Source of the DNA: an uncultured Clostridia bacterium
Lineage (GTDB): Bacteria; Bacillota; Clostridia; Oscillospirales; Acutalibacteraceae
NCBI GenBank assembly: GCA_946409885.1
Contig: CAMJYF010000083.1
Coordinates: 1 to 7,306 of the forward strand
Reading direction: 5' to 3'
DNA: 7,306 bases
Shown: positions 1 to 5,038 of the stretch, piece by piece
Layout of the letters: each line of letters starts with the position of its first letter
Numbering within the stretch: position 1 is the stretch's first letter
Notes under the pieces: model-generated
Told to the model about the DNA's origin: nothing
Database searches by the model: none
The model's input: the letters and a program-made list of their open reading frames with translations, nothing else
Translations under genes and position numbers: made by a program

Positions 1-28
1 GTCGCAAGTCGCAAGTCGTGAGTCGTAA
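1..28. repeat. Left heptamer array (4 tandem 7-bp units)
   Basis: Four head-to-tail 7-bp units are read directly: GTCGCAA (1-7), GTCGCAA (8-14), GTCGTGA (15-21) and GTCGTAA (22-28). The array touches the window edge, so more copies may lie to the left. The unit is the reverse complement of the one in the array at 98-125, so the two arrays face each other. The role is unknown; it could be a dispersed intergenic repeat of the genome or a stem-forming element. Confidence 0.85.
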
Positions 29-31
29 GAA

Positions 32-42
32 GCCCTTCGGGC
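32..42. other. Small GC hairpin inside the repeat spacer
   Basis: GCCC (32-35) and GGGC (39-42) form a 4-bp stem over a TTC loop, just inside the left heptamer array. No T-run follows directly, the nearest being six Ts at 70-75, so it does not look like an intrinsic terminator. It may be the tip of a larger fold made by the flanking inverted arrays. Confidence 0.3.
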
Positions 43-97
43 GTTCCTGTATTACTTAAAAATTACCACTTTTTTACCTCACAAAACACTTTCTTTC

Positions 98-125
98 TTA
101 CGACTTACGACTCACGACTTACGAC
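98..125. repeat. Right heptamer array, inverted relative to the left one
   Basis: Four tandem units are visible: TTACGAC (98-104), TTACGAC (105-111), TCACGAC (112-118) and TTACGAC (119-125). Read on the other strand they are GTCGTAA, GTCGTGA, GTCGTAA and GTCGTAA, the same family as 1-28. The best pairing joins 13-29 with 104-120 as 17 perfect base pairs, extending to 7-29 with 104-126 with a single mismatch. This register is offset by one unit from the fully symmetric one. The array ends 36 bp before the start codon of the SGNH hydrolase gene and is followed by a run of seven As. Confidence 0.85.
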
Positions 126-161
126 TAAAAAAACGATCAAAGGAAAGGACTTAACAAAACC

Positions 162-785
162 ATGAAAACCTTCGTATTCCAGGGTGATTCCATCACCGAC
201 GCGGGCAGAAGCCGCGACAACGACGATTACAGAGGCAACGGCTACCCCACGCTGGTGGCGGCGCGGCTGGGCGCGGACCGTCCCGGCCAGCTCCGCTTTC
301 TCAACCGGGGCGTCAGCGGCGACCGGGTGGTGGACGTCAACGCCCGCATCCGGCGCGATCTCATCAACCTGAAGCCGGATTACCTCTCCATCCTCATCGG
401 CATCAACGACGTGTGGCACGAGCTGAACGGCAACCGCAACGGCGTGGCCAACCCCAAGTACTTCCGCACCTACTGCGAGATCATCGAAGAGGTGCTGGCC
501 ATGTGCCCCGGCGTAAAGATCTTTATTCTGGAGCCCTTTGTGCTGAAGGCCGCCGCCACCGAAGGGGACTGGGGCGTCTTCCGGGCCGAAACCGCCCTGC
601 GGGCGAAGTCCGCCAAAGCCGTGGCGGAAAAATACGGCCTCGTCTTTGTGCCGCTGCAGGAGAAATTCGACCGGCTGTGCGAACAGGCGGCGCCCTCCTA
701 CTGGCTGCTGGACGGCGTTCACCCCTCCGCCATGGGCCATCAGGTCATTGCCGACGCCCTCTGCGAGGCGTTTGAACGGGCGTGA
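162..785 (+). CDS. SGNH/GDSL-family hydrolase (esterase-like)
   Basis: A 207-residue serine hydrolase, probably an esterase or deacylase acting on acyl or acetyl groups, possibly on carbohydrates. All SGNH blocks are present: GDSIT at 8-12 with nucleophile Ser10; Gly50/Gly53 in NRGVSG for the oxyanion hole; GIND at 80-83 with Asn82; and DGVHP at 184-188 with Asp184 and His187. The length is normal for a single-domain member. No signal peptide or membrane segment is seen, so it should be cytoplasmic. The start ATG is preceded by AAGGAAAGGA (140-149), about 12 nt away, which is a slightly long spacing; beginning there leaves the first strand and GDSIT in the family position. No clear promoter is visible upstream. 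A terminator follows directly, so it appears to be its own unit. The substrate cannot be read from sequence. Confidence 0.93.
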   Translation: MKTFVFQGDSITDAGRSRDNDDYRGNGYPTLVAARLGADRPGQLRFLNRGVSGDRVVDVNARIRRDLINLKPDYLSILIGINDVWHELNGNRNGVANPKYFRTYCEIIEEVLAMCPGVKIFILEPFVLKAAATEGDWGVFRAETALRAKSAKAVAEKYGLVFVPLQEKFDRLCEQAAPSYWLLDGVHPSAMGHQVIADALCEAFERA

Positions 786-813
786 CCCCGCGCCGGCCGC
801 CGTTTTCATCCAC

Positions 814-844
814 CCGCCGGAAGAACCCCTTCCGACGGTTTTTT
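814..844 (+). terminator. Intrinsic terminator after the SGNH hydrolase gene
   Basis: The arms CCGCCGGAAG (814-823) and CTTCCGACGG (829-838) pair over 10 positions with one C/A mismatch, around a 5-nt loop, and are followed directly by six Ts (839-844). It lies 28 nt after the stop codon. It separates the hydrolase transcript from the promoter of the next cluster. Confidence 0.88.
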
Positions 845-912
845 CGTCGCGTGTCGGATTGTCATATCTGTGTGCGCTTTCAGTAAACAATAATCAATTT
901 CCCTGCCATTTG

Positions 913-941
913 TTGACAGATCCGCGGTAAAAAATTATAAT
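913..941 (+). promoter_or_regulatory. Consensus housekeeping promoter of the four-gene cluster
   Basis: TTGACA (913-918) and TATAAT (936-941) are both perfect consensus hexamers with a 17-bp spacer. A start of transcription near 948-950 would give a leader of roughly 32-34 nt before the ATG at 982. The region is AT-rich against the GC-rich genes. Just downstream sits a short dyad, ATTC-TG-GAAT (942-951), followed by C-ATTC (952-956), which could be an operator but may be chance. No riboswitch fits in so short a leader. Confidence 0.85.
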
Positions 942-969
942 ATTCTGGAATCATTCTATCATCGGCAGC

Positions 970-975
970 GGAGGG
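970..975 (+). promoter_or_regulatory. Ribosome binding site of the metallophosphoesterase gene
   Basis: GGAGGG lies 6 nt before the ATG at 982. It is strong and well spaced, and it fixes the start of the first gene in the cluster. Confidence 0.8.
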
Positions 976-981
976 CAGCGT

Positions 982-2400
982 ATGGCTCGTTACAAGGCCG
1001 CCTTTCTGGCGGATATCCACTATTTCTCCCCCCGGCTGGGCACGTCCGGCCGGGCGTATGAGCTGCGCAGCGGCAGCGACCAGAAGTGCCTGGCGGAAAG
1101 CGGCGCCGTGGTGGACGAGGCCTTCCGCCTGCTGGCGGAGGGCGACGCGGACTGTGTGTGTATCGCCGGGGACCTGACCAACGACGGCGAGCGGGTCAGC
1201 CACGACGAGATGCTCGCCCGCATGAAGGCCCTCAACGAAAAAAAGCCCGTCTACGCCATCACCTCCACCCACGACTGGTGCTCCGACGGCCGCGCCCGCC
1301 GCTACCGGGGCGGCGAGACCTTTTGGGACGTGGAGACCTACGGGCCGGAGGACCTGCCGGAGCTGTACCGCTGCTTCGGCGAGAAAGAGGAGATCGCCTC
1401 CTTCCGCACCTCCCGGGGCTTTGATTCCCGGGTGTTCCGCCTCAGCGATACGCTGCGGCTGATCGCGGTCAACGACGACTGCGACGGCGAGGGCGGCCGT
1501 TCCGGCTATTCCCCGGCGCACCTGGCCTGGATGACGGAGCAGATCAAAAAGGCCAAAGCGGAGGGCGCGTACGTGATCGCCATGGAGCACCACCTGCTGC
1601 TGCCGGGCCTTGGCAGGCTCATCAACGGCGGGCAGATGATCGCGGACAACGAAACCGCCGCCGCTGCGCTGGCGGACGCCGGCCTGCGCCTGATGTTCGT
1701 GGGCCACTCCCACATGATGCGCACCACGGAATATGTTTCCCCCGCCGGCAACAGGATCACCCAGATCAACCTGGGCTCCCTCACCGGTTACCCCGCCCCC
1801 ATCCTGTACCTGACGGTGGAGGACGGCAGGGCCCGGGCGCAGGTGGAGTTCCTTCAGGGCTTCGAATATCAGGGCAAGCGTTATGGCGCGGATTTTTTCC
1901 GGGACCACACCGCCAACGTGCTGCTGCACCTGCTCAACGCCGCCGCCACCGACAAGGAGGACCTGCGGGAGCGGCTGGCCGCGGACGGCATCCGGATCCC
2001 GCAATACGATACGCTGTATCCCCTCATCCGCAGGGCCGCCAAAAAGGCGCTGACCGTGAAGGTGGGCGCGGCGGGCCGTCTGCTGAACGCCCTGACGCTG
2101 GGCAAGGGGGCGGATAAAAAGGATATCAGGGCGGTAAAGGACGACAGGCTTTTGCCGCACATCATAGACGACTTTCTCAACGTGTTCGACGGGTCGTATC
2201 TGGCCCGCTCCCAGCAGGAGGAGGTCAAACGCATCACCGTCAGCGTGGGGCAGTGTCTTTCCCCGCTGGTGGGCAGGCTGCCCCTCGGCAAGGGCAAAAA
2301 ACAGAGCATTCAAAAAACCACGGACCAGATCGGGGCCATTGCCCGGGAGCTGATGTACCCCGCCGGGCCGGATACCATGGATTGGGAGGTCGCCTTATGA
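982..2400 (+). CDS. Calcineurin-like metallophosphoesterase with C-terminal extension
   Basis: A 472-residue metal-dependent phosphoesterase, first gene of the cluster. The dinuclear-metal motifs appear in order: DIH (Asp11, His13), GD (Asp64), STHD at 95-98, HH at 203-204, and GHSH at 241-244. The third motif is normally GNHD or GNHE; here the metal-bridging Asn is replaced by Thr96, while His97 and Asp98 remain. The catalytic fold spans about 1-290. Residues from about 295 to 472 form an apparently helical, charged region that I do not recognise. No signal peptide is seen, so it is probably cytoplasmic. Its last codons overlap the start of the glycerate kinase gene by four bases (ATGA), which implies translational coupling. 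Substrates in this superfamily range from phosphodiesters and nucleotides to phosphoproteins, and nothing here decides between them. Hydrolase class is likely; exact activity is unknown. Confidence 0.9.
   Translation: MARYKAAFLADIHYFSPRLGTSGRAYELRSGSDQKCLAESGAVVDEAFRLLAEGDADCVCIAGDLTNDGERVSHDEMLARMKALNEKKPVYAITSTHDWCSDGRARRYRGGETFWDVETYGPEDLPELYRCFGEKEEIASFRTSRGFDSRVFRLSDTLRLIAVNDDCDGEGGRSGYSPAHLAWMTEQIKKAKAEGAYVIAMEHHLLLPGLGRLINGGQMIADNETAAAALADAGLRLMFVGHSHMMRTTEYVSPAGNRITQINLGSLTGYPAPILYLTVEDGRARAQVEFLQGFEYQGKRYGADFFRDHTANVLLHLLNAAATDKEDLRERLAADGIRIPQYDTLYPLIRRAAKKALTVKVGAAGRLLNALTLGKGADKKDIRAVKDDRLLPHIIDDFLNVFDGSYLARSQQEEVKRITVSVGQCLSPLVGRLPLGKGKKQSIQKTTDQIGAIARELMYPAGPDTMDWEVAL
2385..2389 (+). 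promoter_or_regulatory. Ribosome binding site deciding the glycerate kinase start
   Basis: GGAGG lies 7 nt before the ATG at 2397, inside the end of the metallophosphoesterase gene. It supports this start over the in-frame upstream ATG at 2253. Confidence 0.8.
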
Positions 2401-3623
2401 GTCTGCGGCAGGACGCGCTGGCCATTGCCGCGGCGGCCATCCGGGCCGCGGATCCCTATGATACCACCTGCGCGGCGCTGCGCAGGTACCTGCCATGGGA
2501 CCGGTCCTTTACCGTGTTCAGCATCGGCAAGGCCGCCATCCCCATGGCCCGGGCCGCGGCGGATACCCTGGGCGGCCGCATCCGGCAGGGGCTGGCCGTC
2601 ACCAAGTACGGCCACACCGGGGATTTTTCCTCCCCGTTTTTTCAGGTGATCGAGGCGGCCCACCCGGTCAGCGACAAAAACAGCCTGCGGGCGGCCGAAA
2701 CGGCCCTTGCCATCGCCAAAGGGCTGGGGGAGGACGATATGTCCGTGGTGCTGCTCTCCGGCGGCGGCAGCGCCCTGTTTGAAAAAAGCCTGATCCCGCC
2801 GGAAACCCAGCGGGAATTGACGGAAAAGCTGCTGGCCCGGGGCGCGGCCATTGAGGAGATCAACGCCGTGCGGCGGCGGGTTTCGGCGGTGAAGGGCGGC
2901 AAATTCGCCGCCGCCTGTTACCCCGCCAAGGTGGCCACCTTCGCCCTGTCGGACGTGCTGAGCAACGACAAAAGCGTCATCGCCTCCGGCATTACCGTGG
3001 CGGACGAAACGCCGGACGCCTTCGTCAGGGCCGTGGCGGACAAATACCTGTATGATATGGGCAAATCCATATTGGAATCTTTGTATATCACGCACAACGC
3101 GCGTATCAACGACGGCGGCTACCACTTTGTGGGGGATATCAACCTGCTGTGTGAGGCGGCCAAAGCGCGCGCGGAGGAGTTGGGCTATACGGCGGAGATC
3201 GTCAGCCGTTCCCTTACGGGGGAGGCCCGGGACCGGGCGCGGGAGATTACGGCAAACGTTCCGGACCGCCCCGGCAAATGCGCGTACCTCTACGGCGGCG
3301 AGACCACCGTCACCCTGACCGGGCGCGGCCTTGGGGGCCGCAATCAGGAGATGGCGCTGGCGGCGGCCATCGCGCTGGAGGGCCGGGAGGGGATCGCCTT
3401 CTGTTCCGTCGGTTCGGACGGCACGGACGGCCCCACGGACGCGGCGGGAGGCTTTGCGGACGGCAGTACCTGCGCCGCCATGCGGGCGGCGGGCGTCTCC
3501 CCGGAGGAGGCGCTGGCCAACAACGACAGCTACCGCGCCCTGCAGGCCGCCAACAATCTGATCGTCACCGGCCCCACCGGCACCAACGTGAACGACATCA
3601 CCATGGTGCTGACGGATGGGTAA
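2397..3623 (+). CDS. Glycerate 2-kinase (GckA/TtuD type, DUF4147 + MOFRL)
   Basis: A 408-residue kinase expected to convert D-glycerate and ATP to 2-phosphoglycerate, feeding lower glycolysis in the cytoplasm. The N-terminal DUF4147 part has GKAA at 44-47 (Lys45), AHPVSD at 88-93, SGGGSAL at 121-127, the AVRRRVSAVKGGK segment near 157-169 and LSDVLSNDKSVIASG at 184-198. The C-terminal MOFRL part has GGETTVT at 300-306, GGRNQE at 313-318 (Arg315), GSDGTDGPTDAAGG at 339-352 and GPTGTNVND at 392-400. Lys45 and Arg315 are in the positions of the active-site residues reported for characterised family members (from memory). Length and termini match complete enzymes. An in-frame ATG exists at 2253, but the start at 2397 is preferred because it has GGAGG (2385-2389) 7 nt upstream, gives the family N-terminus and overlaps the previous stop as ATGA. 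Older annotations call this family hydroxypyruvate reductase. Confidence 0.93.
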   Translation: MSLRQDALAIAAAAIRAADPYDTTCAALRRYLPWDRSFTVFSIGKAAIPMARAAADTLGGRIRQGLAVTKYGHTGDFSSPFFQVIEAAHPVSDKNSLRAAETALAIAKGLGEDDMSVVLLSGGGSALFEKSLIPPETQRELTEKLLARGAAIEEINAVRRRVSAVKGGKFAAACYPAKVATFALSDVLSNDKSVIASGITVADETPDAFVRAVADKYLYDMGKSILESLYITHNARINDGGYHFVGDINLLCEAAKARAEELGYTAEIVSRSLTGEARDRAREITANVPDRPGKCAYLYGGETTVTLTGRGLGGRNQEMALAAAIALEGREGIAFCSVGSDGTDGPTDAAGGFADGSTCAAMRAAGVSPEEALANNDSYRALQAANNLIVTGPTGTNVNDITMVLTDG

Positions 3624-3669
3624 ACGTTATTGGGAAAGAGAAAATAAAAAAAGGAAATAAGGTGTAAAC

Positions 3670-3675
3670 GGAGAG
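3670..3675 (+). promoter_or_regulatory. Ribosome binding site supporting a GTG start
   Basis: GGAGAG lies 6 nt before the GTG at 3682. The next in-frame ATG (3703) would cut off the first strand of the Rossmann fold, so the GTG start is preferred. The whole gap 3624-3681 is A-rich, unlike its neighbours, and I see no terminator or clear promoter in it. Confidence 0.7.
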
Positions 3676-3681
3676 ATTCGT

Positions 3682-5034
3682 GTGGAAAAGAAACTTTGCT
3701 GTATGACGGGCGCCACGGGGCACGTGGGATACGCGCTGCTGATGGAGCTGCAACACTATGAGGACCGGGACGTGCGCATCATCCTGCGCAAGGACCCCGG
3801 CATTTTCGAGGGGCTGCGCTGTGAAAAGGTCAAGGGCGATATCACGGACTATGAATCGCTGATCCGGGCCTTTCAGGGCGTGGACATCGTGTACCATATC
3901 GCCGGGTGCGTGGAGATCAAGCCCGGCAATGAGGAGCACGTTTACAACATCAACGTGAACGGCACCAAAAACGTGCTGCGGGCCGCCCGCAAATGCGGGG
4001 TCAGGCGCGTGGTCTATATGTCGTCGGTGGATACCTACGTCCCCCTGCCGGATAACCAGGAGATGACGGAGGTGTACCACTACGATCCCGACCTGCTGGA
4101 GGGCACCTACGCCAAAACCAAGGCGGAGGCCACCCAGCTGGTGCTGGACGCCAACAAGCCCGGCGTGCTGGAAACGGTGGTCTGCCAGCCCAGCGCCTGC
4201 ATGGGGCCCTACGATTTCAAGGTGTCCAGCGTGGGCAGCATGATCCGCATGTTCTCCACGGGCAAGTTCCCCATCACCATGACCTTCGGCGGCTACAACT
4301 TTGTGGACGTGCGGGACGTGGCCAAGGGCACCGTGGCGGCGGGCGACAAGGGCGGCGCGGGCGAGGTGTATATCCTCTGCAACAAGTCCTGCACCGTGGA
4401 TGAGTTCATCCGCTCCCTGGCCAGCGCCAGCGGCAACAAGCCGCCGAAAATCAAGCTGGGCAAGCGGCTCATCGACGTGGCCGCGCCGGTGATGGAGTTC
4501 TATTACAAGACGACGGATGAAACCCCGCTGTTCACCCGCTACGCCATCCGCAAGCTCTGCTCCAACTGCAACTTCTCCTACGCCAAGGCGGAGCGGGAGC
4601 TGGGTTACCACCCCCGCCCGCTGGAGGAAAGCCTGAAGGATACCATCGAGTGGCTGGTGGGCGAGGAGGAGCGCCTGAAGGCGGAGGCGGAACAGCGCGA
4701 GCGGGAGGCCAAGGCCCAGGCGGAGGAGGCCCGGCGCCGCGCGGAAGAGGCGGAGCAGCGGGCCAAGGAAGCCCAGCAGAAGGTGTTTGAGGAATACGAG
4801 CGGGCCGAGGCGGAGCGCCTGAAGGCGGCGGAAGCCCAGGCCCAGGCGGAGGAAGCCGCCCGCGCCAACGCCAAGCGGGAGAAGAAGGAGGCCAAAGCCG
4901 AGGAGCGCCGCCAGGAAGAGGAGGACGCGCTGAAGGCGGAGGAAGAAAAGCTGCGCGCCAAAGAGGAAAAGCAGCGCCTGAAGGACGAAAAGAAAAAGCT
5001 GAAGGAAGCGAAAAAGCAGACGAAGGAAGAATAA
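3682..5034 (+). CDS. Extended SDR / NAD-dependent epimerase with long charged helical tail
   Basis: A 450-residue protein with two clearly different parts. Residues 1 to about 327 are an extended short-chain dehydrogenase of the NAD-dependent epimerase/dihydroflavonol-reductase type. The dinucleotide motif GATGHVG is at 10-16, the acidic GDITD at 52-56, the strand-4 region HIAG at 72-75, catalytic Ser114/Ser115, and YAKTK at 143-147 (Tyr143, Lys147). The domain closes with the usual LGYHPRPLEESL (307-318). Residues about 328-450 are almost wholly Glu, Lys, Arg, Ala and Gln, with few large hydrophobics. This predicts a coiled coil or, more likely, a stable single alpha-helix. Such a tail is not part of the family and may act as a spacer or binding arm. 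Translation starts at GTG. The likely reaction is oxidation, reduction or epimerisation of a sugar or nucleotide sugar; the substrate is unknown. No signal peptide is visible, so it is probably cytoplasmic. The stop lies 4 nt before the next gene. Confidence 0.9.
   Translation: MEKKLCCMTGATGHVGYALLMELQHYEDRDVRIILRKDPGIFEGLRCEKVKGDITDYESLIRAFQGVDIVYHIAGCVEIKPGNEEHVYNINVNGTKNVLRAARKCGVRRVVYMSSVDTYVPLPDNQEMTEVYHYDPDLLEGTYAKTKAEATQLVLDANKPGVLETVVCQPSACMGPYDFKVSSVGSMIRMFSTGKFPITMTFGGYNFVDVRDVAKGTVAAGDKGGAGEVYILCNKSCTVDEFIRSLASASGNKPPKIKLGKRLIDVAAPVMEFYYKTTDETPLFTRYAIRKLCSNCNFSYAKAERELGYHPRPLEESLKDTIEWLVGEEERLKAEAEQREREAKAQAEEARRRAEEAEQRAKEAQQKVFEEYERAEAERLKAAEAQAQAEEAARANAKREKKEAKAEERRQEEEDALKAEEEKLRAKEEKQRLKDEKKKLKEAKKQTKEE
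4668..4853 (+). repeat. Internal direct repeats in the helical tail
   Basis: A 17-nt sequence, GGAGCGCCTGAAGGCGG, occurs at 4668-4684 and again at 4812-4828, 144 bp (48 codons) apart. A 14-nt sequence, GCCCAGGCGGAGGA, occurs at 4714-4727 and 4840-4853, 126 bp (42 codons) apart. Both keep the reading frame. They suggest the tail grew by in-frame duplication or slippage, although biased Glu/Ala/Lys codon use alone can also make such matches. Confidence 0.6.
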
Positions 5035-5038
5035 CCCT

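Noticed and set aside
1..130. Heptamer arrays as a CRISPR array or an intrinsic terminator
   Set aside because: The units are 7 bp with no spacers, so it is not CRISPR. The expected T-run is absent after the stem on the + strand, and the 69-bp loop is far too large for a standard terminator.
880..2313. Long open frame of 477 codons on the minus strand opposite the metallophosphoesterase gene
   Set aside because: It mirrors a well-supported gene with intact motifs. Its translation has no recognisable domain, and long antisense frames are expected in GC-rich coding DNA.
2253..2396. Upstream in-frame extension of the glycerate kinase to ATG 2253
   Set aside because: The added 48 residues overlap the phosphoesterase gene, lack family similarity, and the ATG at 2397 has a strong GGAGG site and the usual N-terminus.
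3616..3660. Tiny open frame of 14 codons (MGKRYWERENKKRK) across the A-rich gap
   Set aside because: It overlaps the end of the glycerate kinase gene, has no clear ribosome binding site, and its Lys/Arg/Glu content simply reflects the A-rich bases.
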